Under the pieces are notes generated by a model. That model had not been told where the DNA came from. It ran no database searches and worked only from the letters and a program-made list of their open reading frames with translations. From contig NZ_AKFJ01000005.1 of assembly GCF_000272475.1 (NCBI RefSeq), positions 105,838 to 169,837 on the forward strand: a stretch of 64,000 bases of DNA. The letters are read 5' to 3'. The stretch is from Novosphingobium sp. Rr 2-17 (GTDB lineage: Bacteria > Pseudomonadota > Alphaproteobacteria > Sphingomonadales > Sphingomonadaceae). Of the stretch, positions 26,656-35,902 are shown in pieces (within the stretch, counting starts at the first letter, position 1; each line of letters opens with the position of its first letter). The position numbers and the translations under genes are program-made.

Positions 26656-27936
26656 ATGACCATGACTTTCGCCGATCTCGCTCTGGCGCCATCTTTGCTG
26701 CAGGCGCTAGCCGAGGAAGGTTATGCCAGGCCGACGCCGATCCAGGCGCAATCCATTCCCTTGCTGCTCCAAGGGCGCGACATGCTGGGCATGGCGCAGA
26801 CAGGGACAGGCAAAACTGCGGCCTTCGCGCTGCCGCTGCTGCATCGCCTTGCTGCCGATCCCCGACCGGCGCCCAAGGGCGGTGCTCGCATCCTGGTTCT
26901 CGCGCCAACGCGCGAACTCGTATCTCAGATCGCAGCCGGCTTCGAGAATTTCGGGCGCCATCAGAAGCCCAGCGTGACGACGATCTTCGGCGGCGTAAGT
27001 CAGTTCCATCAGGTCAATGCGCTCAAGGCTGGCGTGGACATCATCGTGGCGGCGCCGGGTCGCTTGCTAGACCTGATCGAGCAGGGCCTTTGCGACTTGT
27101 CCGCGCTTGAGGCGCTGGTGCTGGATGAGGCCGATCAGATGCTCGATATGGGCTTTGCCAAGCCGATCGAACGCATTGTCGCCATGCTGCCCAAAGATCG
27201 GCACACATTGCTGTTTTCGGCAACGATGCCCAAATCCATAACGGCGCTGGCCGACAGCCTTTTACGCGATCCGGCCAATGTCGAGATCGCCCCGCCATCG
27301 ACCACCGTGGATCGCATCGAGCAGTCGGTGATGTTCCTTGACGCCGCCAACAAGAAGGCCGCGCTCCTGGCGCTGTTGCAAACGCCGGAGATGGGCCAGG
27401 CCGTCGTCTTCACGCTGCAAAAGAATATCGCCAACGAAGTCTGCGCCTTCATCAGCGAAGCGGGCATCACGGCCGAGGCCTTGCACGGCAACAAGTCCCA
27501 AGGTCAGCGCGAGCGCGCGCTTGACGCCTTTCGCGCCGGTGATGTGCAGGTACTAGTGGCGACGGACATCGCGGCGCGCGGCATCGATGTCGACACGGTA
27601 ACCCATGTCTTCAATCACGATCTGCCGAGCCTGCCGGAAAGCTATGTCCACCGGATCGGCCGCACCGGCCGTGCCGGGCGCAGCGGATTTGCGATTACCT
27701 TGTGCGACGCCGAGCAGCGTGCCTGGCTGCATGACGTGGAGCGAACGATCGGTCGCACCCTGACGGTGAAGGACGATCATCACTGGCATTGCGAAGTGGC
27801 GCGACATTCTACCAAACGCGCGCCTGTATTGGGCGGCGGGCCCGTCAAGCAGGTCAAGCAACCCAAAGAGCGCGTGCGCAAGGTCTGGACCGAGGAAGAA
27901 AAGCGAGCTGCACGAGAGGCAGCAAGAGCCGCCTGA
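26656..27936 (+). CDS. DEAD-box ATP-dependent RNA helicase (RhlE type)
   Basis: 426-residue helicase that unwinds RNA for ribosome assembly or decay. Seen in order: Q motif (FADLALAPSLLQAL to GYARPTPIQ), Walker A AQTGTGKT, PTREL, DEAD box VLDEADQMLDMGF, SAT, and in the second RecA domain the ATDIAARGID and HRIGRTGRAGRSG motifs. The tail is short and basic (KQPKERVRKVWTEEEKRAAR). I chose ATG 26656, 12 bases after a GGAGG, because the Q motif starts there. The neighbours are unrelated. Confidence 0.93.
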   Translation: MTMTFADLALAPSLLQALAEEGYARPTPIQAQSIPLLLQGRDMLGMAQTGTGKTAAFALPLLHRLAADPRPAPKGGARILVLAPTRELVSQIAAGFENFGRHQKPSVTTIFGGVSQFHQVNALKAGVDIIVAAPGRLLDLIEQGLCDLSALEALVLDEADQMLDMGFAKPIERIVAMLPKDRHTLLFSATMPKSITALADSLLRDPANVEIAPPSTTVDRIEQSVMFLDAANKKAALLALLQTPEMGQAVVFTLQKNIANEVCAFISEAGITAEALHGNKSQGQRERALDAFRAGDVQVLVATDIAARGIDVDTVTHVFNHDLPSLPESYVHRIGRTGRAGRSGFAITLCDAEQRAWLHDVERTIGRTLTVKDDHHWHCEVARHSTKRAPVLGGGPVKQVKQPKERVRKVWTEEEKRAAREAARAA

Positions 27937-28188
27937 GCAGACGCTTCTTGGCGGTGATCAGGAGATCGTCCTATTTCCGACAAGCGAGCGGTATCTTCCG
28001 CTTAGATTAGCCAAGATGGGAGCGGTGTGCGACGATCTGGACTGTTCGCTGCAAGGCGTTCTAGGCTCAGGACGCGTGCTTTCCATTTTAGTGAAATAGC
28101 CGTCGCTTAAACAACGTCGTTACCTTGGCGATTCGGCGCGAGCGCGCCTATACATGGTCCGCTGCCGAGCAGGAACGGAGCCAACCTG

Positions 28189-31100
28189 ATGTCCATGCCA
28201 TGGATCATGGCTTTGATTTATGTGGCGATGATGTTCGCCGGGACTGCTTTGGCGCATCGTTATCGCCAAGCCCTGCATAATTCGTCTTGGCGCATTTATG
28301 CCTATACGCTGGCATTCGCCGTTTATTGTACGAGTTGGACCTATTTCGGTGCCGTGGGCAGCGCGGCGACCGGGGGTTGGGATTTCCTGCCAATCTACCT
28401 TGGGCCGATCCTGCTCATGGCATTGGGTGGAAGGTTCCTGCGTCGACTCAACGTAGAGGTACACAAGGAAGGTGCGACGTCCATATCGGACTTTATCGCC
28501 GCCCGTTTCGGGAAAAGTCGGTCGGTCGCGGCGCTGGTGACCATGATCGCGCTGTTTGGTACAATCCCCTACATCGCGTTGCAGCTTCGCTCTGTAGCGC
28601 TGAGTTTTGCGCTGGTCTCAGGAACGCCGGAAAGTACCGGCCCGTTGTTAGTTGCGGCAGTTGTCCTGGCCATTTTTGCAATCGTCTTTGGTGCCCGCCG
28701 CTATCAGGTGTCAGGGCAAAACGAAGCCATATTGTTCGCCATCGCGTTTGAGTCGGTCCTGAAACTGGGGGCAATTCTGCTGGTTTCTGGTCTAGCAGTC
28801 TGGCTGTTGTGGACGATACCGGACAGGCAGGCTCTAACCAGCCTGGAGCATTTTCGCGGACGCTTTGCGCTCGACACACTCGACGCAGATTTTTTGGTAA
28901 CGATGCTGGTTTCGGTCATGGCCATTGTTTGCCTGCCCCGGCATTTTTTCATCAGCGTCACGCAGGCGCGCCATCCCGATGACATTCTGCGCGCGCGCTG
29001 GGGCTTCATCGCCTATCTTGTCATCACTGTGCTGGCAGTATTGCCTATTGCCGGTGCCGGCGTCGCCACGCTGGATCGAGGGGCGATGCCTGATCTGTTC
29101 GTCATTAGTCTGCCACAGCAATTCGGCTTTGACCGGCTAACGCTGTTTGTCTTCCTGGGCGGAATTTCTGCCGCGGTCGCCATGGTCGTGACGGAAACCG
29201 TGGCGATTTCCAGCATGATTTCAAATGACCTGTTCGCGCCGATACTGTTACGCCGATCAACGCGGGAAGTGCATCTGGGCGAGCAATTGCTCTGGATCCG
29301 GCGCAGCACGATTATCGGACTGATGGCAGCCGCAGCCGGCTACGCCATGCTGACCCCGTCAGCGACGCAGCTTGCCTCTGTGGGGCTGATCGCCTTCGTC
29401 GCGATGGCGCAATGCACACCCGCGCTCATCTTTGCGGTCTATCGAACCGATAATGACGCCCTGGCGGCCAAGGGCAGCCTCATGGTCGGCTTTCTTCTTT
29501 GGTTTGTGCTGCTGTTCCTACCGACGATCAGTGGCAATCATATCGGTGAAGATGCGCGCGACATGATTCCGTTCGCTGCCTTCGAGCACCTTAGTCCGGT
29601 CACGTCCGGCGCGCTCATCAGCCTGAGTGGCAACCTGCTTGCCTATATGCTGCTGGCTGCGCGCAAAGTCGGCAAGGAGGGCATCGGCAAAGTCCATATC
29701 CGGCACCGGGGCGTATCGTCCATTTCCACCGTCGCCGGGCTGGTTGATCTGGTCACGCGTTTTGTTGGCATGGAACTGGCCACCGAAGCGTTTGGGCCAG
29801 ATAGCGACCGGGCGCGGCCGATTGACCGTGCCAGCGTCCGCACGGCCGAACGACTGATTGGCAGCGTCGTCGGGGTGCCATCGGCGCGCGCCATCATGGC
29901 GTCGGCGATTTCGGGTCAGGGCATGGGATTGGCTGATGTAACACAGATGCTGGATGCGTCCGGTCAATCCCTGCATTTCTCGCAAGGTTTGTTGGCTGCA
30001 ACCCTTGAGAATATCGACATTGGCGTCAGCGCGGTGGACCGCGATCTCCGTCTGATCGCCTGGAACGGCCGTTATCTGGAGCTGTTTACCTATCCGCCAG
30101 GTCTTGTCCGGATTGGCGTCCCGATCGCAGAGTTGATCCGCTACAACGCCGAACGTGGTGATTGTGGGCCGGGCGAAGTGGATAGTCATGTCGCTCGCCG
30201 CCTCGATCATATGCGCAGCCGCCAACAGCATAGTTTTGAGCGATATCGTGCAGACGGCCGGGTCATCAAGACGGTTGGGGGACCAATGCCGGATGGCGGC
30301 TATGTTATGTCCTTCACCGACATCACCATGGAAGCCCAGGCCAGAGCGGCGACGGAAACGGCGCGAAAGAATCTGGAAAGCGCCGTGGCGGAGCGGACGG
30401 CTGAATTGTCCGAAGTGAATGACAAGCTGGCGCGCGCCATGCGAGACAAGACGCGATTTCTCGCAGCGGCCAGTCACGATCTGTTGCAACCGCTTCACGC
30501 CGCGATGCTTTTTTCGGCAGCGCTACGCCGTCGGCTCGAACCTCCCGAACAGGCGATTCTGGCTCGTCTTGACCGTTCCATCGAAGCAGCCAATGATTTG
30601 CTGCGGGCGCTGCTCGATATTTCCAAGCTGGACGCAGGGGGCGTTCAGATCGCGCCTGATCGATTTGCCGTTCGACCGCTGCTGGTCGATCTGGCAGAAA
30701 GTTTTCAGCCGCTGGCAGCGGAGAAGGGCTTACGGTTGCGGATCGGCCCAAGCGATGGCTGGGTAGAATGTGACCGCACCCTCTTGCGGTCGATCATGCA
30801 GAATTTCCTGTCCAACGCCATCCGTTATACGGAACAAGGTGGGGTGATCATCGCTGCGCGGCGGCGCGGCGCGCGCATCCAACTGGCCGTCTATGATAGC
30901 GGCATAGGCATTCCGCCTGACAAGTTGACCGATATCTTCCGCGAATTTGAACGATTGGGTCAGGCGGCCGAGACTGGTATCGGGCTTGGCCTTGCCATTG
31001 TGGAACGGTCCGCGCCCTTGGTCGGCGGCACCATCACGGTACGATCCTGGCCGGGGAAGGGCAGCGTGTTCTCCATTTCTTTGCCGCGTGTAGCCCAAGC

Positions 31101-31506
31101 CGCCGTCCCTCCCAAGCCTACCGTCGATCTAGCAAACAGCAGCGGAGTGTCCCGCCATCTGCTCGTGGTGGATGACGATCCGACCAACAGAGATGCGATG
31201 CGCTTGGTGCTGGACGGATTGGGGCATCGCTGCATAACGGCTGCCGATGAACAGGAAGCGCTCGATTGCGCGGGGGTGTTTGATGGCGCGCTGATTGATT
31301 TCCATCTTGGCAACGGCCGCAACGGCATTGACCTGATTGACGCCCTGCGCGTCAAAAGGCCTTGCCTGCCGTTCGCGCTGGTTACGGCCGAGGGCGGACA
31401 GGCAATGCTGGAACAAGCCCGCACCCGCGGCGTGGCGGTCTTGCCCAAGCCATTGACCCTAGCGATGCTGGACCAATGGATTGCGGCCCAGACGCTAGTG
31501 GATTGA
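28189..31506 (+). CDS. crbS: CrbS-like sodium/solute symporter-histidine kinase hybrid
   Basis: 1105-residue sensor fusing a 13-helix SLC5/SSS transporter (residues about 1-500) to a linker, a PAS domain (about 605-715, ENIDIGVSAVDRDLRLIAWN), a HisKA domain with phospho-acceptor ASHDLLQPLHAAML (about 762), an HATPase domain (NAIRYTEQGG near 876, GIGLGLAIVERSAPLVGG) and a C-terminal receiver (LLVVDDDPTNRDAM near 990; phospho-Asp in GALIDFHLG). The CrbS/MxtR family controls acetyl-CoA synthetase in Vibrio and Pseudomonas, and acs is two genes away here. GGAG lies before the ATG. Confidence 0.88.
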   Translation: MSMPWIMALIYVAMMFAGTALAHRYRQALHNSSWRIYAYTLAFAVYCTSWTYFGAVGSAATGGWDFLPIYLGPILLMALGGRFLRRLNVEVHKEGATSISDFIAARFGKSRSVAALVTMIALFGTIPYIALQLRSVALSFALVSGTPESTGPLLVAAVVLAIFAIVFGARRYQVSGQNEAILFAIAFESVLKLGAILLVSGLAVWLLWTIPDRQALTSLEHFRGRFALDTLDADFLVTMLVSVMAIVCLPRHFFISVTQARHPDDILRARWGFIAYLVITVLAVLPIAGAGVATLDRGAMPDLFVISLPQQFGFDRLTLFVFLGGISAAVAMVVTETVAISSMISNDLFAPILLRRSTREVHLGEQLLWIRRSTIIGLMAAAAGYAMLTPSATQLASVGLIAFVAMAQCTPALIFAVYRTDNDALAAKGSLMVGFLLWFVLLFLPTISGNHIGEDARDMIPFAAFEHLSPVTSGALISLSGNLLAYMLLAARKVGKEGIGKVHIRHRGVSSISTVAGLVDLVTRFVGMELATEAFGPDSDRARPIDRASVRTAERLIGSVVGVPSARAIMASAISGQGMGLADVTQMLDASGQSLHFSQGLLAATLENIDIGVSAVDRDLRLIAWNGRYLELFTYPPGLVRIGVPIAELIRYNAERGDCGPGEVDSHVARRLDHMRSRQQHSFERYRADGRVIKTVGGPMPDGGYVMSFTDITMEAQARAATETARKNLESAVAERTAELSEVNDKLARAMRDKTRFLAAASHDLLQPLHAAMLFSAALRRRLEPPEQAILARLDRSIEAANDLLRALLDISKLDAGGVQIAPDRFAVRPLLVDLAESFQPLAAEKGLRLRIGPSDGWVECDRTLLRSIMQNFLSNAIRYTEQGGVIIAARRRGARIQLAVYDSGIGIPPDKLTDIFREFERLGQAAETGIGLGLAIVERSAPLVGGTITVRSWPGKGSVFSISLPRVAQAAVPPKPTVDLANSSGVSRHLLVVDDDPTNRDAMRLVLDGLGHRCITAADEQEALDCAGVFDGALIDFHLGNGRNGIDLIDALRVKRPCLPFALVTAEGGQAMLEQARTRGVAVLPKPLTLAMLDQWIAAQTLVD

Positions 31507-31620
31507 TTTTGAGTTGCCCTGGCGGTTGGGACGGGTCTGCAAACGTCAAAATCGTAAAATCTACTAACATCAAATATTTCTATTGTCCCCAATCGGACGA
31601 CTAGGTGGCGATAGTCCTGC

Positions 31621-32256
31621 CTAATGGTTGGCCCCAAGGCCCAAGGCACGGGCGGCAAGTGCTGCCTGCGTCCGGTTCTGTACGCCCAGCTTTGCCAGCA
31701 CGGTGGTCATGTGGGATTTGACGGTCGATTCTGCGACCCCCAGTTCCCAGGCAATCTGCTTGTTGAGTTGCCCGTTGAGCACGCCCAGCAGCACGCGAAG
31801 CTGTGTCGGCGTCAACGAAGCGACCTTGTCTGCCATAACCTCGATATCGTCATGCGTGGCCGTTGGCGGTGCTGGACTATTTCCTGCCAGTACGGCGGCG
31901 ATCGCATTCTCTATTGCCGCTAGATCCTGATCCTTGCCGATAAAGCAGACCGCGCCGTAGCGCCGGGCTTCGGGGGCGGTTATCAAGGCTTCGGCGCTGG
32001 ACACAACCAATATGGGTACGGACGGACGTTCTGCATGGAGCATCGCAACGCCTGAAAAACCGACTGACCCTGGCATTTTAAGATCTAACAGGACAAGCAT
32101 CAGGTCGCTGGCAGCGGCAGCGGTCGCAATGGCTCGGTCGAGTGTGGACGCTTCGACGATGTGAGCATCGGGCGCGACATTGGCCGCCGCCATAGCCAGA
32201 GCCTGGCGAAACAGCGGGTGATCGTCCGCAACCAATATGGTGCCGCCTGTGTTCAG
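31621..32256 (-). CDS. crbR: CrbR-like LuxR-family response regulator
   Basis: About 211 residues: receiver domain (ILVADDHPLFRQAL, phospho-Asp in LVLLDLKMPGSVGF, SSAEALI) then a LuxR-type helix-turn-helix (SLTPTQLRVLLGVLNGQLNKQ, AESTVKSHMTTVLAKL). It is the likely partner of the CrbS-like kinase and regulator of acs, which it precedes. Start: TTG at 32235 lacks a ribosome site and would cut off the first beta strand of the receiver. CTG at 32256 has GGAGG eight bases before it and restores NTGGTILVADDHP, so I extend to there. Confidence 0.85.
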   Translation of the reverse strand: MNTGGTILVADDHPLFRQALAMAAANVAPDAHIVEASTLDRAIATAAAASDLMLVLLDLKMPGSVGFSGVAMLHAERPSVPILVVSSAEALITAPEARRYGAVCFIGKDQDLAAIENAIAAVLAGNSPAPPTATHDDIEVMADKVASLTPTQLRVLLGVLNGQLNKQIAWELGVAESTVKSHMTTVLAKLGVQNRTQAALAARALGLGANH

Positions 32257-32337
32257 CCCGCTATCCTCCCGGGCTGCTTTTGACGCATTTAGCCCCTTAG
32301 GGGAAGCCAGGAAAATGCGTGCTTTGGCCCGCCGTGG

Positions 32338-34281
32338 TCAAGCGCCAGCCATTTGGCTATCAGCGATCAGGCTTTCGACGACCGATGGATCAGCGAGGGT
32401 TGATATGTCGCCCAGCGTTGACGTGTCGCCCTCGGCAATCTTGCGCAGTATGCGCCGCATGATCTTGCCGGACCGCGTTTTGGGCAGGGCTGGTGCGAAC
32501 TGTATGACGTCGGGCGTGGCGATCGGTCCGATTTCGTTGCGAACCCATGCGATCAGCGCTTTGCGCAGTTCGTCGCTTGGGTTTTCATGGACGTTCAGCG
32601 TGACATAGGCATAGATGCCCTGGCCTTTGATGGGGTGTGGCATGCCGACAACGGCGGCCTCGGCAACGTGGGCATGAGCGACAAGCGCGCTTTCGACTTC
32701 AGCCGTACCCATGCGGTGGCCAGACACGTTGATGACGTCATCGACACGCCCCGTGATCCAGTAATAGCCATCGGGATCGCGTCGCGCGCCATCTCCGGTG
32801 AAATAATGGCCGGGATAGGTGCTGAAATAGGTTTGAAAGAAGCGCGCATGATCGCCATACACGGTCCGCATTTGCCCCGGCCAGCTTTTGGCGATGCACA
32901 AATTGCCCTCGGTGGCCCCTTCCAGTTCCTGCCCCTGTGCATCCACCAACAGCGGGTGGATGCCAAATAGAGGTTTGGTGGCAGAACCGGGTTTCAGATC
33001 CGTCACGCCGGGCAGCGGGGCAATAAGGATACCGCCTGTTTCGGTCTGCCACCATGTATCGACGATCGGGCAGTGGCTATCACCGACGACCCGGTGATAC
33101 CATTCCCAGGCTTCCGGGTTGATCGGCTCGCCCACGCTGCCAAGGATGCGAAGCGATGCGCGGCTGGTGGCCTGAACGAAGCTGTCGCCTTCGCGCATCA
33201 GCGCGCGCAATGCCGTGGGCGCGGTGTAAAAGATCGCAACATTCCATTTGTCGCATATCTGCCAGAAGCGGCTATGGTCGGGATAATTTGGTACGCCCTC
33301 GAACATCAGGGTCGTCGCCCCGTTGGCGAGCGGCCCGTAGACAACGTAACTGTGGCCCGTGACCCAGCCGATATCGGCGGTACACCAATAGACTTCGCCA
33401 GGCCGATAGTCGAACACCTGCTCATGCGTCATCGCTGCCCACAGGAGGTAGCCACCGGTCGTGTGCAAGACCCCCTTTGGCGTGCCCGTCGACCCGGACG
33501 TATAGAGAATGAACAGCGGGTCTTCTGCCCCCATGGCTTCGATAGCACACTCGGCCGACGCCAGTGTGCGCGCATCGGCATAGGCGATATCGCGACCGGC
33601 CTTCATGGCTACAGGCGCGCCGGTGCGCTGGACGACCAGCACGGTCTCTACCGATGTGCAATGGGCCAGCGCGGCATCGACATTGGCCTTGAGCGGCACA
33701 GTCTTTCCGCCGCGCAGCCCTTCGTCGGCGGTGATGACGAGACGAGAATCGCAATCACGGATACGGCTTGCCAGACTGTCGGGTGAAAATCCTGCAAAAA
33801 CGATGCTATGGATCGCTCCGATGCGGGTACAGGCCAGCATTGCAAAGGCTGCTTCCGGGATCATTGGCAAATAGAGGGTAACCCGGTCGCCCCGACGAAC
33901 GCCCTGCGCCTTGAGCACATTGGCGAAGCGACACACTTCCTCATGCAATTGGCGATACGTGATAATGCGGCTGTCGGCGGGATTGTCACCCTCCCAGATG
34001 ATTGCGGGTTGATCACCCCGACCGTCGAGATGGCGGTCGATGCAATTGGCGCTGACGTTCAGCGCGCCATCCGCGAACCAGCTTATGCCGAAATCGGCTT
34101 CATTGAAGCTGCTCTCGTTAACCTTCGTAAAGGGTGTGATCCAGTCGAGCCGCTGCGCTTCGCGCCGCCAAAAAGCGTCCGGGTCCGCGTGCACGAGGGC
34201 GTGCATCTGGGTTGCCATCGTCGCGGTAACCCTGGCATCGGCGGCTTGCGCTGCGGACACGGGATAGAGTGAATTGCTCAT
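32338..34281 (-). CDS. acs: Acetyl-CoA synthetase (AMP-forming)
   Basis: 647-residue cytoplasmic enzyme that activates acetate with ATP and CoA. Seen: nucleotide loop [76 protein letters not shown] hinge and the acetylatable lysine in [15 protein letters not shown] (near residue 607). Length is typical of Acs (about 650). Transcribed toward the CrbR-like gene, 81 bases away, and divergent from the porin. The 190-base divergent region holds a palindrome shared with prpE. Confidence 0.95.
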   Translation of the reverse strand: MSNSLYPVSAAQAADARVTATMATQMHALVHADPDAFWRREAQRLDWITPFTKVNESSFNEADFGISWFADGALNVSANCIDRHLDGRGDQPAIIWEGDNPADSRIITYRQLHEEVCRFANVLKAQGVRRGDRVTLYLPMIPEAAFAMLACTRIGAIHSIVFAGFSPDSLASRIRDCDSRLVITADEGLRGGKTVPLKANVDAALAHCTSVETVLVVQRTGAPVAMKAGRDIAYADARTLASAECAIEAMGAEDPLFILYTSGSTGTPKGVLHTTGGYLLWAAMTHEQVFDYRPGEVYWCTADIGWVTGHSYVVYGPLANGATTLMFEGVPNYPDHSRFWQICDKWNVAIFYTAPTALRALMREGDSFVQATSRASLRILGSVGEPINPEAWEWYHRVVGDSHCPIVDTWWQTETGGILIAPLPGVTDLKPGSATKPLFGIHPLLVDAQGQELEGATEGNLCIAKSWPGQMRTVYGDHARFFQTYFSTYPGHYFTGDGARRDPDGYYWITGRVDDVINVSGHRMGTAEVESALVAHAHVAEAAVVGMPHPIKGQGIYAYVTLNVHENPSDELRKALIAWVRNEIGPIATPDVIQFAPALPKTRSGKIMRRILRKIAEGDTSTLGDISTLADPSVVESLIADSQMAGA

Positions 34282-34342
34282 GGGTCCAGCCTCTCCGACG
34301 TGTTTGGCGATGGCTTAACGCCTTGCCGACAGTCGGGCATCC

Positions 34343-34360
34343 TCGACCAAGGTCGGATAC
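34343..34360. promoter_or_regulatory. Candidate CrbR-type operator between acs and porin
   Basis: TCGACCAAGGTCGGATAC contains the palindrome CGACC-AA-GGTCG. A near copy, TCGACTATGGTCGAATGG (37649-37666), lies before prpE, sharing 13 of the first 16 bases. Both precede short-acyl-CoA synthetase genes, suggesting one regulator. Confidence 0.5.
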
Positions 34361-34471
34361 GACTCCTACCATCGTCCTCCTTCTCCCGGAACATCGCCGC
34401 CTGCACTGTGTCATGTGGGCTGGATCGTAAACACCTCGCAGAGAGGGGGCGACCGGCGGGGAGAGGCAAAA

Positions 34472-35890
34472 ATGCCAATTGTAAATTCAGTCGAAAAGCC
34501 GCTTCGGGCCAGTTGGCGCTGCGGCATTGCTTTGGGAGCGCTGGTTGCGGGCCTCAGCATCGGTCCGGGTGCCACCGCCCAGACCACCCGCGAAACGGCA
34601 TTGGAACAGCGCCTCAGCCAGTTGGAAGCGGCGCTTGCTACGCTCAGGGCCGAATTGGCGCAGGCCCGCTCTGATCAGCAGGTGACGGCACAAGAAGTGG
34701 CTACGTCGGTGCAAATCGCGCAGAAGGCGGACAGCCGGGTAACCGCAATGGCGGAAAAGCCAGCGCCCGATGGTTTCCGCGTCGGCGCGACCACATTCAA
34801 GCTTGGTGGTTTCGTTAAGGTGGTGGGTAGCGCCACTCGCTATGATGACGGCGAAGTCGCGAGCGGATCGTTGGGGAAGGAATTCTACCTGCCGCAGCAG
34901 ATTCCGATTGGCGGCCGGAGCAGCCGTGACGTCATTGGCCATGCGCGGCAGACGCGTTTGTCCTTCAGCACGTCCACCCCGCTGGGCGGCAAGGACGTCA
35001 AAAGCGTCATCGAATTCGACTTCGCGCTGGCTGCCGCGCCGCTGGGTGCGCAGCGGTCGACAAACCCTTACACCCCGACCTTCCGCCGTGGCTTCATCAC
35101 CTATGGCAACTGGCTGTTCGGACAGGAATGGACGACATTCCAGAACCCTGGCCATCTGCCTGAAAGCACCGATTTTGTGGGTCCAATGGACGGTGCGATC
35201 TTTGTGCGGCAGATGATGGTACAGTATAAACAGCCGCTTGGTGGCGGCCTGGATCTCTATCTGGCTGCGGAAAATCCTCAGACCGAGACGGTGACGAGCG
35301 TGTCCCCCGCGCTGGTCGACAATGATCAGGATCGTATGCCCGACCTGGTTGGAAAGCTCGCCTACAAAGGCAAGATCGGTGAAATCCATGTGGCCGGACT
35401 GGTCCGTGAATTGTCCGTGCGCAGCAACGGCGTGGGTGACAAGGCGATGGGCTGGGGCATCACCACAGGGGGCAAGATACCGTTTGGACCGCAAGGACGG
35501 CACGACATCCGGTTTCTGGCGACCTATGGTCATGGCATGGGCCGTTACTTCGCGGTCGGCTACGCCCCTGACGCTATCTATGACGCGGCCATGGGCAATC
35601 AACTGCATGTGGTCGACAATTTCGCCGGTTTTGCGGCGGCCAAGCTCGGCTGGACCCCGACGGTGCGGTCTACCTTCATGGTCGGATATCAGCACGCCGA
35701 CTATCCCGATGACATTGCGTTGCCCGGACTGGCTAATCGCGAAGCCTACAGCTTTGCAGGCAACCTATTCTGGTCGCCGGTCAAGAATCTGGACCTGGGC
35801 ATCGAGTATCGCCACGCTCAACGCAAAGTCGTCAGCGGCCTCACGGGCCAGATGGACCGCATCGAGATGGCCACGAAATACAATTTTTAA
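34472..35890 (+). CDS. DcaP-type trimeric outer-membrane porin
   Basis: 472-residue outer-membrane porin. The signal peptide ends around GATAQTT. A coiled coil follows (about residues 40-90, LEQRLSQLEAALATLRAELAQ), typical of DcaP-like porins, then a beta-barrel starting FRVGATTFKLGGFVKVVG and ending in the terminal aromatic KYNF. It probably admits dicarboxylates or short organic acids. ATG 34472 has a GGGGAGAGGC site; the longer frame has no signal peptide at its start. Twelve bases separate it from the MFS gene, so they form an uptake operon. Confidence 0.85.
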   Translation: MPIVNSVEKPLRASWRCGIALGALVAGLSIGPGATAQTTRETALEQRLSQLEAALATLRAELAQARSDQQVTAQEVATSVQIAQKADSRVTAMAEKPAPDGFRVGATTFKLGGFVKVVGSATRYDDGEVASGSLGKEFYLPQQIPIGGRSSRDVIGHARQTRLSFSTSTPLGGKDVKSVIEFDFALAAAPLGAQRSTNPYTPTFRRGFITYGNWLFGQEWTTFQNPGHLPESTDFVGPMDGAIFVRQMMVQYKQPLGGGLDLYLAAENPQTETVTSVSPALVDNDQDRMPDLVGKLAYKGKIGEIHVAGLVRELSVRSNGVGDKAMGWGITTGGKIPFGPQGRHDIRFLATYGHGMGRYFAVGYAPDAIYDAAMGNQLHVVDNFAGFAAAKLGWTPTVRSTFMVGYQHADYPDDIALPGLANREAYSFAGNLFWSPVKNLDLGIEYRHAQRKVVSGLTGQMDRIEMATKYNF

Positions 35891-35902
35891 GGGAGAGGGC
35901 AC

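Noticed and set aside
28080..28188. A third copy of the acs/prpE palindrome before the CrbS-like kinase
   Set aside because: Only loose matches (ACCTTGGCGATTCGG) without the paired CGAC/GGTCG halves.
32270..32337. CCCCTTAGGGG as a terminator between the response regulator and acs
   Set aside because: Stem of only four or five pairs and no T-run on either strand.
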